A DNA stretch of 61,422 nt, taken from assembly GCF_016907925.1 (NCBI RefSeq), contig NZ_JAFBCZ010000035.1, positions 1-61,422 of the forward strand. Direction: 5' to 3'. The first letter of the stretch is position 1, and each line of letters begins with the position of its first letter. This DNA comes from Herpetosiphon giganteus (GTDB lineage Bacteria > Chloroflexota > Chloroflexia > Chloroflexales > Herpetosiphonaceae). The notes under the pieces were generated by a model. It searched no databases. It saw only the letters and a program-made list of their open reading frames with translations, and was not told the DNA's origin. The position numbers and the translations under genes are program-made. This document shows, piece after piece, positions 27,833-35,871 of the stretch.

Positions 27833-27919
27833 ATGTTCAGTCAACAATTGGTTCTGAACTTGAAAAAACGCAGCGCAAAGAAGCCAGGCAGCGAGTCTGG
27901 TTTATTGCGTCGCGTCTAA
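27833..27919 (+). CDS. Lysine-operon leader peptide (candidate)
   Basis: A 28-codon ORF beginning MFSQQLVLNLKKRSAKKPG and ending LLRRV. It contains AAA AAA and AAG AAG codon pairs, so four of 28 residues are Lys, plus three Arg. GGAG precedes the ATG by nine bases. It lies between a near-consensus promoter and an intrinsic terminator, upstream of lysine biosynthesis genes. This is the classic arrangement of a transcription-attenuation leader in which ribosome stalling at Lys codons reports charged tRNA-Lys. Just after the Lys codons, GCGAGTCT (27891-27898) can pair with AGGCTCGC (27948-27955). Function is inferred from layout, not known. Confidence 0.7.
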   Translation: MFSQQLVLNLKKRSAKKPGSESGLLRRV

Positions 27920-27948
27920 GCAACACTGCACGCGCTCAATAAACTCAA

Positions 27949-27980
27949 GGCTCGCCGCCACAAACGGCGAGTCTTTTTTT
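27949..27980 (+). terminator. Attenuator terminator upstream of homocitrate synthase
   Basis: The stem GGCTCGCCG/CGGCGAGTC (9 bp including one G-U) has a 7-nt loop and is followed by seven T. The 8-nt sequence GCGAGTCT of its 3' arm is repeated exactly inside the leader ORF (27891-27898), so the 5' arm can pair with either. The two structures are mutually exclusive. Confidence 0.85.
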
Positions 27981-28012
27981 GTCCCAAACGTCGGTTTTGA
28001 AAGGATTTTCCC

Positions 28013-28120
28013 ATGGCCACACTCAAGCAACTTAAACGGATTAGCCATCTTCACCGCCCTGCGGCAGTTCGCCCTGAATTGTTCACCGGATGTTCTTGCG
28101 GAAGGATTGTGCTTTCATGA
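28013..28120 (+). CDS. 35-codon micro-ORF overlapping the homocitrate synthase start
   Basis: A small ORF starting MATLKQLKRISHLHRP and ending GCSCGRIVLS. It has its own SD (AAAGGA, spacing 7). Its TGA overlaps the homocitrate synthase ATG as ATGA, so translational coupling is likely. It is basic at the N-terminus, with Lys and Arg codons early and a CxC near the end. It could be a second leader or a coupling ORF; no homolog is known to me. It lies after the attenuator. Confidence 0.5.
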   Translation: MATLKQLKRISHLHRPAAVRPELFTGCSCGRIVLS

Positions 28121-29250
28121 CCCGTCAGTTTGCAATTGTTGATACCACCTTGCGCGAAGGCGAACAATGGGCCAACGCCCACTTCAGCAGCGCAGATCGC
28201 CTAACCATCGCTAATTTGCTGGTTCAGTTTGGCGTTGAATATATCGAAATGACCTCGCCCTGCGCCTCGCCGCAAAGTGCGGCAGATTTGCGCAGCATTG
28301 CAGCCTTGCCACTCGGCAATACCAAGCTGCTGACCCATACCCGTTGCAACCTTGAAGACGTACAGCTTGCCGCTGAATGTGGCGTTGCTGGCGTAAATAT
28401 CCTCTTTGGCACCTCACCCTATCTGCGCCAATGGAGCCATGGTCGCTCAATTGAAGCGATTTTGGAAGAAGTTGGCCCAGTCGTGCGTTTCCTCCAAGAA
28501 CGGCAGATCGAAGTCCGTTTCTCCTGCGAAGATTCATTCCGCACTCCCTTGCCCGATTTGTTGCGCGTCTACCAAGCTGTCGATTTGCTTGGCGTGCAGC
28601 GGGTTGGCATCGCCGACACCGTGGGCATTGCCACGCCACGCGATGTTGAGCGGGTGGTTGGGGCAGTACGGAATGCAGTTCGCTGCGACATTGAATTTCA
28701 TGGCCACAACGACGGCGGCTGTGCAATTGCCAATGCCTATGCAGCGCTCGAAGCAGGCGCAACCCACATCGATACAACCATTCTTGGCATTGGCGAACGC
28801 AACGGCATCGCCGCCCTCAGCGGCCTGATTGCCCGCCTCTACCTCTCCGAACCTGAAAGTGTTGCAGGCTATGCCTTGCCAATGTTGGCCCAACTTGATC
28901 ATACAGTTGCGGCAATCTTGGGCATTCAAGTGCCGTTCAATGCCTGTATCACCAGCGAAACCGCCTTTGCCCACAAAGCTGGCCTGCATACCAAGGCTGT
29001 TTTGGCCAATCCCAGCACCTATGAAGCGATCGATCCCAATGCTTTTGGGCGCGAACGCAATGTGCTGATTGGTCATCGCCTAACTGGCCGCCATGCCTTG
29101 CAAAGCCGCGCCAACGCTCTCGGTTTGGAGCTGAGCGACACCACGATCATTGCGCTTGCAGCCCAACTCAAAGCTGCCGCCGATGATCAGCCGTTGACGC
29201 TCGATGAGGTGGATGCGCTGCTGCGCTCAAGCACCCTCCAAGCAGCCTAA
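28117..29250 (+). CDS. hcs: Homocitrate synthase
   Basis: Condenses acetyl-CoA and 2-oxoglutarate to homocitrate, the first step of alpha-aminoadipate lysine synthesis. 377 residues. TLREGEQ near the N-terminus and EFHGHND in the middle are metal/substrate motifs of the HCS/isopropylmalate-synthase TIM barrel. ATHIDTTILGIGERNG, and GETAFSHKAG-like ITSETAFAHKAGLHTKA, match the Thermus enzyme closely from memory. The ATG at 28117 (GAAGGA, spacing 10) is preferred over the upstream ATG 28090. There is no C-terminal regulatory domain beyond the short helical tail, as in Thermus. Confidence 0.93.
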   Translation: MTRQFAIVDTTLREGEQWANAHFSSADRLTIANLLVQFGVEYIEMTSPCASPQSAADLRSIAALPLGNTKLLTHTRCNLEDVQLAAECGVAGVNILFGTSPYLRQWSHGRSIEAILEEVGPVVRFLQERQIEVRFSCEDSFRTPLPDLLRVYQAVDLLGVQRVGIADTVGIATPRDVERVVGAVRNAVRCDIEFHGHNDGGCAIANAYAALEAGATHIDTTILGIGERNGIAALSGLIARLYLSEPESVAGYALPMLAQLDHTVAAILGIQVPFNACITSETAFAHKAGLHTKAVLANPSTYEAIDPNAFGRERNVLIGHRLTGRHALQSRANALGLELSDTTIIALAAQLKAAADDQPLTLDEVDALLRSSTLQAA

Positions 29251-29346
29251 CGATTTTTCGAGCAGGTCATTGAAATTGTTATTTCAATGCCGTAGCTTGC
29301 TATACCTTGATGTGCCATTTTTCAGCTATTTTTGGGAGTTTTTGCA

Positions 29347-30612
29347 ATGGGTCAGACATTTGCCGAGCAAATTTTGGGGCATGCTTCCGGTCGCAACGAC
29401 GTGCAAGCAGGCGATATGGTGGTAGTCAACGTCGATTTGGTGATGATGCACGATAGCCTCTCGCCAAGCATTATCGAAACCTTGCACAACGAATTGGGTG
29501 CTGAACGCGTGTGGGATCGCGACAAAGTTGCAGTGGTGATCGACCATGTTGCGCCAGCCGCCACGGTGCGCCAAGCAGAGCAACAACAACATGTGCGGCG
29601 TTGGGTCGCCCAACAAAGTATTTCGCACTTGTTTGATGTTGGGCGTGGCATCTCGCACCCTGTTTTGATTGAAGAAGGCCTTGTGCAACCAGGAATGCTA
29701 GTAGTTGGCAGCGATTCGCATAGCACTGGTTATGGCGCGGCGGCGGCATTTGGCTCAGGCATGGGCACGACCGACATCGCGCTAGCCCTCGCCACAGGCA
29801 AAACCTGGTTTCGGGTGCCAGAAACCGTGCGGGTTAATGCAGTTGGTAATTTTCAACCAGGCGTAAGCGTCAAAGATTTTGGCTTGTGGGCGGCGCGCAC
29901 GCTGCGAGCTGATGGCGCAACCTATCAAAGCGTCGAGTGGCATGGCGTTGATTTTCTTTCGTGGCGCGAACGTATGACCTTGGCAACCTTGTCGATTGAA
30001 GTTGGAGCCAAGGCCGGAATTGTTGCCCCAACTGGCTTGGGTGCTGAACATACTGTGCCAGCGTGGTTGCGAGTTGAGAATGATGCCCACTACAGCCGCG
30101 TTGTCGAATGCGATTTGAGCACGCTCGAACCGCAAGTCAGCGTTCCACATTATGTCGATAACGTCGTCGATTTGGCTGATGTCGGGCGGGTTGCGGTCGA
30201 TGTGGTCTATCTTGGCACCTGCACCAATGGCCACTACGAAGATATGGCCGCTGCCGCCAGCATCCTCAAGGGGCGGCGTTTGGCTCCGAATGTGCGCATG
30301 ATTGTGGTGCCAGCTTCGAGCGAAAGCCTGCATCGTGCTGCTAGCGATGGCACGTTGGCAACCTTAATTGCTGCTGGGGCGACGATCGGCACGCCTGGCT
30401 GTGGCGCATGCATTGGCCGCCATATGGGCGTGTTGGCTCCCGATGAAGTCTGCGTTTTCACTGGCAATCGCAACTTCCGCGGACGGATGGGCAGCCCAGG
30501 AGCCAATATCTACTTGGCCTCGCCCGAAGTGGCCGCCGCTACCGCCATCACCGGCTACATCACCCACCCGCGCAATGTGCTGCAAAGCACTGAACAAGCA
30601 GTTTTCGCCTAA
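29347..30612 (+). CDS. lysT: Homoaconitase large subunit
   Basis: The Fe-S dehydratase subunit that with LysU isomerises homocitrate through homoaconitate to homoisocitrate. 421 residues, the length of the split archaeal/Thermus type. Cluster ligands lie in YLGTCTNGH and GTPGCGACIG, and GSDSHSTGYGA is the conserved substrate loop. The ATG at 29347 has GGGAG eight bases upstream; a TTG at 29332 is a poorer start. The family is close to 3-isopropylmalate dehydratase (LeuC), but the neighbouring lys genes fix the call. Confidence 0.93.
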   Translation: MGQTFAEQILGHASGRNDVQAGDMVVVNVDLVMMHDSLSPSIIETLHNELGAERVWDRDKVAVVIDHVAPAATVRQAEQQQHVRRWVAQQSISHLFDVGRGISHPVLIEEGLVQPGMLVVGSDSHSTGYGAAAAFGSGMGTTDIALALATGKTWFRVPETVRVNAVGNFQPGVSVKDFGLWAARTLRADGATYQSVEWHGVDFLSWRERMTLATLSIEVGAKAGIVAPTGLGAEHTVPAWLRVENDAHYSRVVECDLSTLEPQVSVPHYVDNVVDLADVGRVAVDVVYLGTCTNGHYEDMAAAASILKGRRLAPNVRMIVVPASSESLHRAASDGTLATLIAAGATIGTPGCGACIGRHMGVLAPDEVCVFTGNRNFRGRMGSPGANIYLASPEVAAATAITGYITHPRNVLQSTEQAVFA

Positions 30613-30640
30613 TTTTTGCAATTGCACAGGAGTCAGCACT

Positions 30641-31138
30641 ATGCCACGGATTTGGGTTTTTGGAAATGATGTCAACACCGACCAGATGGTTCCAGGCCGT
30701 TATGCTCCCTACATGCTGGGCGCAAACGACGATGTGCGGCGCTATGCTTTTATCGAAGCGCGGCCCGATTTTGCCCCCAACGTTCAGCCAGGCGATTTGA
30801 TTATTGCTGGACCAAATTTTGGCTGTGGCTCAAGCCGCGAGTATGCGCCCTTGGCCTTGAAGCGCTGTGGGGTTGGCGCGATTATCGCTCCACTGTTTGC
30901 CCGCATTTTCTTCCGCAACGCCTTGAACTTGGGCATTCCCTGCTTCACCGCCGATATTCGCGAGCAAGTTGCCGATGGTGATGTTGTGGATTTTGATTTG
31001 GCTGCTGGCCTGATCACCAACAATGCCAACCAGATTCAGCTGCCACCACCAGAAGGCTGGATGCGCGAAGTTTGGGCTGAAGGCGGAATCGTGCCATTTT
31101 ACCGCCGCCATGGTCGCTTTCCGGCGACAGGAGCCTAA
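30641..31138 (+). CDS. lysU: Homoaconitase small subunit
   Basis: The swivel-domain subunit partner of LysT, 165 residues. It begins PRIWVFGNDVNTDQMVPGRY and carries GPNFGCGSSREYAP, the conserved loop of aconitase-like small subunits that sets substrate specificity (YLRS/YLxS-type region). The ATG at 30641 has GGAG eight bases upstream. A long frame beginning at 30368 overlaps lysT and is rejected. It ends two bases before the next gene. Confidence 0.93.
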   Translation: MPRIWVFGNDVNTDQMVPGRYAPYMLGANDDVRRYAFIEARPDFAPNVQPGDLIIAGPNFGCGSSREYAPLALKRCGVGAIIAPLFARIFFRNALNLGIPCFTADIREQVADGDVVDFDLAAGLITNNANQIQLPPPEGWMREVWAEGGIVPFYRRHGRFPATGA

Positions 31139-31140
31139 GC

Positions 31141-32136
31141 ATGACCAGCTTGTGTTTGATTGCTGGTGATGGGATTGGCCGCGAAGTCGTGCAAGCAGCC
31201 CGCCAAGTGCTCGAAGCCTTGGCCGTTCCTGCCCAATTTGTCGAGGCCGAAGCAGGTTGGAAAACCTTTCAACAAACTGGCAACGCCTTGCCCGAACAGA
31301 CTTTAGCTGCAATCCAAGCGGCCAACGCAACCTTGTTTGGCGCAGTTAGCTCGCCATCGCAACGAGTTGCTGGCTATCGCAGCCCAATTGTTGGCATGCG
31401 CAAAGCCCTCGATTTGTATGCCTGCGTGCGCCCTGTGCAAACGCCGCCGTTGGCCAATGCGCGGGCTGGAGTCAATTTGGTGGTGGTGCGCGAAAACACC
31501 GAGGGTTTGTATAGCGGCCAAGAAACCCGCGAGGGCGATGAACGGGCGACAGCGCAGCGAATTATCACGCGTCAAGCCAGCGAGCGAATTGTGCAATGGG
31601 CAGTGCATTATGCTCAGCGCACTGGCCGCCGCAAAATAACCATCGTGCACAAGGCCAATGTGTTGCGCGAAACCTGTGGTTTGTTCCGTGAAACCGCGCT
31701 GCGGGTGCTGGCCGATGCACCTGATTTGCAGGTTGAAGAAATGTTGGTTGATAACGCGGCCTATCAATTGGCGCGTGCGCCCGAACGATTTGAAGTGCTG
31801 GTCACCACCAATTTGTTTGGCGATATTCTCTCGGATGTGGCCAGCGTGTGGGGTGGCGGGCTTGGCTTGGCGGCTTCGGCCAACTACGGCACGCGCACGG
31901 CGGTGTTCGAGCCAGTTCATGGCAGCGCACCCGACATTGCCGGCCAAGGCAGCGCCAATCCATTGGCAACCTTGAGCGCTAGCGTGTTGATGCTCGAATT
32001 TGTGGGCTTGAACAGCTACGCCGAACGCTTACAAACCGCGATTCAAGCAGTATTAGCCAATGGGCCATACACGCCGGATCTTGGCGGCACAGCCACAACG
32101 GCTGAGGTGGTGCAGGCAGTGATTGACCAGTTTTGA
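31141..32136 (+). CDS. hicdh: Homoisocitrate dehydrogenase
   Basis: Oxidative decarboxylation of homoisocitrate to 2-oxoadipate with NAD. 331 residues, beta-decarboxylating dehydrogenase family. Motifs: LIAGDGIGREV, VVVRENTEGLYSGQE, VTTNLFGDILSD (metal Asp) and EPVHGSAPDIAG (cofactor). Close to the Thermus HICDH by recall. The gene starts two bases after the lysU stop (TAAgcATG), so translational coupling is likely. It could in principle also use isocitrate, as known for the Thermus enzyme. Confidence 0.92.
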   Translation: MTSLCLIAGDGIGREVVQAARQVLEALAVPAQFVEAEAGWKTFQQTGNALPEQTLAAIQAANATLFGAVSSPSQRVAGYRSPIVGMRKALDLYACVRPVQTPPLANARAGVNLVVVRENTEGLYSGQETREGDERATAQRIITRQASERIVQWAVHYAQRTGRRKITIVHKANVLRETCGLFRETALRVLADAPDLQVEEMLVDNAAYQLARAPERFEVLVTTNLFGDILSDVASVWGGGLGLAASANYGTRTAVFEPVHGSAPDIAGQGSANPLATLSASVLMLEFVGLNSYAERLQTAIQAVLANGPYTPDLGGTATTAEVVQAVIDQF

Positions 32137-32460
32137 TCCACGAAGAGCACGAAGAGCACGAAGGCCAGAAACCACGAAGAACGCGAAGAGCACGAAGGAG
32201 TGAGAAATGAAGGATGAAAGGCTCTAGGCTTTTGGCTATCAGAATAATTTAACTCCCCTCGCCCATCGGATGGGAGAGGGGTTGGGGGTGAGGGGACTTC
32301 TAGCCCCCGACCACTACCCTTGAAACCACGAAGGACGCGAAGAGCACGAAGATGATGAGGCTCTAGGCTTTTGGCTATCGGAATAATTTAACTCCCCTCG
32401 CCCGCGTTCAGTGGGAGAGGGGCTGGGGGTGAGGGAATATCACCCCTAACTAAATAAAGG
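32137..32460. repeat. Repeat-filled spacer inside the lysine operon
   Basis: A 334-bp gap between homoisocitrate dehydrogenase and lysW. It holds cacgaagagcacgaagagca iterations, then two direct copies of a segment starting ggctctaggcttttggctat (about 32220 and 32362), each followed by a partial palindromic repeat (32254-32299 and 32392-32436, type ctcccctcgccc...gggagagggg). The layout is a tandem duplication of about 140 bp. No gene or clear promoter is visible. Confidence 0.7.
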
Positions 32461-32470
32461 AATTAAACAA

Positions 32471-32638
32471 ATGAGCGCACAATGCCCAGAATGTGAAGGA
32501 ACGATCGCGTTGGCAGCCGATATTTTGGATGGAGAGATTGTGCCATGCCCCGATTGTGGCGCAGAACTCGAAGTCGTCAGCCTGAACCCAGTTGTTTTGG
32601 AATTAGCACCTGAAGTCGAAGAAGACTGGGGCGAGTAA
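32471..32638 (+). CDS. lysW: LysW amino-group carrier protein
   Basis: A 55-residue acidic carrier protein. A zinc finger (CPEC...CPDC) occupies the N-terminal half, and the C-terminus is EDWGE. The terminal Glu gamma-carboxylate is ligated to the amino group of alpha-aminoadipate by LysX and carries the intermediate until LysK releases lysine. The sequence ends with the invariant EDWGE. AAAGGA is nine bases before the ATG. It lies 13 bases before the lysX start. The size and both motifs leave little doubt. Confidence 0.97.
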   Translation: MSAQCPECEGTIALAADILDGEIVPCPDCGAELEVVSLNPVVLELAPEVEEDWGE

Positions 32639-32651
32639 GGGAGTTATGGCA

Positions 32652-33515
32652 ATGCGTGTAGGTATGTTGTGTTCCCGAATTCGGGTTGAAGAAAAGCTGC
32701 TGATCAATGAATTTGAGCGGCGCAATGTCCAATTTGAACGAATTGATGATGATCAGACATGGTTTGATTTAAATGCTTTGCAAGCTAATCGTCAAGTGCG
32801 CGCGCAATTTCCTGATGTGATTATTGAGCGTTCGTTGCACCATGGTCGGGCCTTATACACGCTCAAAACTTTGAACGATGCTGGCATTCCAACGGTCAAC
32901 AATTATAACGTGGCCTTGACCTGTGGCGATAAATTTTTGACGACCCAAGCCTTATTGCGCAACGGCGTGCCATCGCCGCGCTGTTTGCTGGCCTACACCC
33001 AAGAATCGGCGCTCGAAGCAATTGAAAGCTTGGGTTATCCGGTGGTGTTGAAGCCAGTTATTGGCTCGTGGGGTCGCTTGGTCTCGAAGATCAACGATCG
33101 CGAAGCTGCCGAAGCAGTGCTCGAACATCGCGACACCTTGGGCAATTATCAGCACGCAATTTTCTACATTCAAGAATATATCAACAAGCCAGGTGGCCGC
33201 GATATTCGGGCGTTTGTGGTTGGTGATGAGTGCATTGCGGCGATTTATCGCACCAGCGGCCACTGGATCACCAATACTGCGCGCGGCGGCGCAGCCTCGA
33301 ATTGCCCTATTACGCCAGCCTTGGCCGATATTTGCATCGGCGCGGCCAACGCGGTTGGCGGCGGCGTGGTTGCAATCGATGTCTTCGAAACTGCTGAAGG
33401 TCGCTATTTGGTCAACGAAGTTAATTACACCATGGAATTTCGCAACAGCATTAGCACAACTGGGGTGAACATTCCCGAACGCATTGTTGATTATGTGCTA
33501 GCTCAAGCACAATAG
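32652..33515 (+). CDS. lysX: LysW-alpha-aminoadipate ligase
   Basis: An ATP-grasp ligase joining alpha-aminoadipate to the LysW C-terminal Glu. 287 residues. Motifs: [51 protein letters not shown], and [17 protein letters not shown]. The GGAASN substrate loop resembles aminoadipate-specific LysX rather than glutamate-specific ArgX (family knowledge; a search would settle it). GGGAG is eight bases upstream of ATG 32652; ATG 32646 is too close. It lies 30 bases before lysY. Confidence 0.95.
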   Translation: MRVGMLCSRIRVEEKLLINEFERRNVQFERIDDDQTWFDLNALQANRQVRAQFPDVIIERSLHHGRALYTLKTLNDAGIPTVNNYNVALTCGDKFLTTQALLRNGVPSPRCLLAYTQESALEAIESLGYPVVLKPVIGSWGRLVSKINDREAAEAVLEHRDTLGNYQHAIFYIQEYINKPGGRDIRAFVVGDECIAAIYRTSGHWITNTARGGAASNCPITPALADICIGAANAVGGGVVAIDVFETAEGRYLVNEVNYTMEFRNSISTTGVNIPERIVDYVLAQAQ

Positions 33516-33545
33516 TTGGCGCGCTGTAGCCAAATTGAGGTTGTT

Positions 33546-34580
33546 ATGCTTTCAGTTTCGATCGTTGGTGGTTCTGGCTATGTCGGTGGTGAATTGCTGC
33601 GTTTATTGTTGGGGCATCCCCACGTCGAGGTGCGTCAGGTCACCAGCGAACGCTTAGCAGGCCAATATGTCTACAGCACCCACCCCAATTTGCGCGGGCG
33701 CACGGAGTTGCGCTATAGCCCACAAAGTAGCTTGGAGCCGTGTGATGTGTTGATTTTGGCCTTGCCGCATAGCTCGGCTGCCAAAAACATCGAGCATTAT
33801 GCTGGCCTTGGCCAAGCAATTATTGATTGTTCTGCCGATTTTCGCTTGCGCGACCCCGAGGCCTATAGCCGTTGGTATGGCGAAAAACACCCAGCCCCGC
33901 ACTGGCTTGAGCGCTTTGTCTATGGCTTGCCGGAGCTGTATCGCGAGCAAATTCGCTCAACCCGCTATGTCAGCGGCGTGGGCTGCAATGCAACAGCGAT
34001 CAACTTGGCGCTCTTGCCCTTGGTCAAGGCAGGATTGATCGATCAAACCAAGCCGGTGGTGGCCGAAGTCAAGGTTGGTTCGTCCGAAGCGGGCGCAGTT
34101 GCCAACGATGGCAGCCATCATGCCGAACGCTCAGGCGTGGTGCGCTCGTTCGCCCCAGTTGGCCATCGCCACACCGCCGAAATTATGCAAGCGCATGGCC
34201 TTGAAAATGTGCATATTTCGATCACGTCGGTGGAAATGGTGCGCGGTGCTTTGGCTACTTGCCATGTATTTACTCAAGGCTCGGTCAACGAACGCGATCT
34301 CTGGCGAGCCTATCGCGCTGCCGCCGCCGAACAACCATTTTTGCGGATTGTCCATGATCGTAGTGGTTTGCACCGCCATCCTGAGCCAAAAATCTTGGCT
34401 GGCAGCAATTATGCCGATATTGGTTGGGCACTTGATGAAGCGACTGGCCGCGTGGTGGCGCTGTGTGCCCTCGATAACTTGATGAAGGGCGCAGCCGGAG
34501 CCGCCATCCAATGCTTGAATCTGATGCATGGCTTCGAGGAAACAGTAGGCCTTGAGTTTACAGGCTTGCATCCGGTGTAA
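33546..34580 (+). CDS. lysY: LysW-aminoadipyl-6-phosphate reductase
   Basis: NADPH-dependent reduction of the LysW-bound aminoadipyl phosphate to the semialdehyde. 344 residues, ArgC-like. N-terminal SIVGGSGYVGGELLRLLLGH, catalytic Cys in VSGVGCNATA, and PVGHRHTAEIMQ near the active site. The ATG at 33546 has GAGG five bases upstream; the frame from 33516 is an extension without SD. The next gene, lysZ, is separated by a 468-bp repeat region. Confidence 0.93.
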   Translation: MLSVSIVGGSGYVGGELLRLLLGHPHVEVRQVTSERLAGQYVYSTHPNLRGRTELRYSPQSSLEPCDVLILALPHSSAAKNIEHYAGLGQAIIDCSADFRLRDPEAYSRWYGEKHPAPHWLERFVYGLPELYREQIRSTRYVSGVGCNATAINLALLPLVKAGLIDQTKPVVAEVKVGSSEAGAVANDGSHHAERSGVVRSFAPVGHRHTAEIMQAHGLENVHISITSVEMVRGALATCHVFTQGSVNERDLWRAYRAAAAEQPFLRIVHDRSGLHRHPEPKILAGSNYADIGWALDEATGRVVALCALDNLMKGAAGAAIQCLNLMHGFEETVGLEFTGLHPV

Positions 34581-34641
34581 GAACATAGAGCATAGAGCAT
34601 AGAACATAAGGGTCAGGGGCTAGGGGTCGGGGGGTCAGGGG
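34581..34641. repeat. Short-repeat tract after lysY
   Basis: gaacatagagcatagagcat and ggggtcaggggcta iterations, as in other spacers. They directly abut the MITE-like element. Confidence 0.55.
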
Positions 34642-34822
34642 CCTTTCAAGGGTAGATTTTCGCTGCAAACCACGGATATGCTGGTTCATCGGTGGATGAA
34701 TGACTGCCGATCCATGCCCTTGAGGGGGTGCAGGGGGATTAAAGCCCCCTGCGTTTCCCGCCTTGAGGCGGGACGGAAGGGTGGTGATCACCCATGATTG
34801 GAAAAAACCTACCCTTGAAAGG
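34642..34822. mobile_element. 181-bp MITE-like element with 14-bp perfect inverted ends
   Basis: It begins CCTTTCAAGGGTAG and ends CTACCCTTGAAAGG, perfect inverted terminal repeats; similarity continues inward (ATTTT/AAAAAAC). It contains two internal hairpins, gcaggggg/ccccctgc and cccgcct/aggcggg. No ORF is inside. The flanks both carry ggtcagg, possibly a target-site copy, but the surrounding sequence is itself repetitive. A non-autonomous element sitting inside an operon spacer. Confidence 0.65.
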
Positions 34823-35040
34823 GGTCAGGAGCTGGGGATCGGGGGTAGGGGATCAGGGTTTCGAGGATATTAAGCTGGATTTTAACGCAGAGGCGCAGAG
34901 CGTTGATAAGGATGAAGGATGAGGGATGAAGATCAAAGGTAAATCTGTGCAATTTGTGGCAAAACCTCAACCTTCGCGATCTTCGCGTCCTTCGCGGTTT
35001 CAGGCTTCGTGCCCTTTGTGCTCTTTGTGGATCAAATAAG
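34823..35040. repeat. Short-repeat tract before lysZ
   Basis: ggggtcaggagctggggatc, cgcagaggcgcagagcgttg, ggatgaaggatgagggatga and cgtccttcgcggtttcaggc motifs. No gene is visible. The SD of lysZ (AAGGA) comes immediately after. Confidence 0.6.
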
Positions 35041-35048
35041 GAACAACC

Positions 35049-35852
35049 ATGCTTGTGATAAAAATTGGCGGCGCGGCGGGCATTGATTATAGCAATCTTT
35101 GCAACGATATTGCCCAGCTTGCCGCCCAAGGCCAACCGATTGTGCTGTTTCATGGTGGGTCGGATGGAGCCAACACGCTTGGCGAGCAGCTTGGTCATCC
35201 GCCGCGATTCATCACCTCGCCGTCGGGCCACACCAGCCGCCAAACTGATCGCCGCACGCTCGAAATTTTTATGATGGCGACAGCCCTACTCAATCGCCAG
35301 CTGGTTGAGCGCTTGCGCGGCTTGGGAGTCAACGCTTTCGGTTTATCGGGCCTCGATGGTGGCTTGCTGCAAGGCAACCGCAAAACCAATGTTCGGGCGG
35401 TCGAAAACGGTCGGGTGCGCGTGATTCGCGACGATTGGACGGGCAGCATCGACCAAGTTAATCGCGATTTATTGCAAATGTTGCTGAGCACTGGCTATCT
35501 GCCAGTCATCGCACCATTGGCGGTCAGCGCTGCGGGCGAGCCATTAAATATTGATGGTGATCGCGGCGCGGCCAGTGTGGCAGCTGCACTCGAAGCCGAA
35601 ACCTTGTTGCTGCTAACCAATGTGAGCGGCCTATATCGTAATTTTCCCGACGAAAGCAGCCTAATCGAGCGTTTGCCACGAACGGAATTAACTCACGCCA
35701 GCGAAAAACTCGCCCAAGGCCGCATGAAGAAAAAATTACTGGGAGCACAAACCGCGCTTGAGGCTGGCGTGCGCCGCGTGATAATCGGCGATGGCCGCAG
35801 CGAGCAACCAGTCAGCGCCGCGCTCGCAGGCAATGGAACAATTATCGAATAG
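35049..35852 (+). CDS. lysZ: LysW-aminoadipate kinase
   Basis: Phosphorylates the side-chain carboxylate of LysW-bound aminoadipate. 267 residues, amino-acid-kinase fold, ArgB-like. N-terminal VIKIGGAAGID, VLFHGGSDGAN, LSGLDGGLL and the C-terminal NIDGDRGAASVAAALEAE and RMKKKLLGAQ motifs. SD AGGA is close to the ATG. It begins a second gene block (lysZJK) after the repeat region. Whether it is still on the same transcript cannot be seen. Confidence 0.93.
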   Translation: MLVIKIGGAAGIDYSNLCNDIAQLAAQGQPIVLFHGGSDGANTLGEQLGHPPRFITSPSGHTSRQTDRRTLEIFMMATALLNRQLVERLRGLGVNAFGLSGLDGGLLQGNRKTNVRAVENGRVRVIRDDWTGSIDQVNRDLLQMLLSTGYLPVIAPLAVSAAGEPLNIDGDRGAASVAAALEAETLLLLTNVSGLYRNFPDESSLIERLPRTELTHASEKLAQGRMKKKLLGAQTALEAGVRRVIIGDGRSEQPVSAALAGNGTIIE

Positions 35853-35871
35853 GATTTGGCAGGAACAAACA

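Noticed and set aside
27949-28012. Lysine riboswitch or T-box upstream of homocitrate synthase
   Set aside because: The leader is only ~150 nt to the terminator and holds a leader ORF; no T-box core (TGGN) element or L-box-like junction was recognised.
30368-30640. Upstream extension of the homoaconitase small-subunit frame
   Set aside because: Overlaps lysT out of frame; ATG 30641 with SD is the real start.
32137-32460. Possible CRISPR array because of repeated ~20-nt units
   Set aside because: Unit lengths and spacing are irregular, units are adjacent or degenerate, and there are no cas genes.
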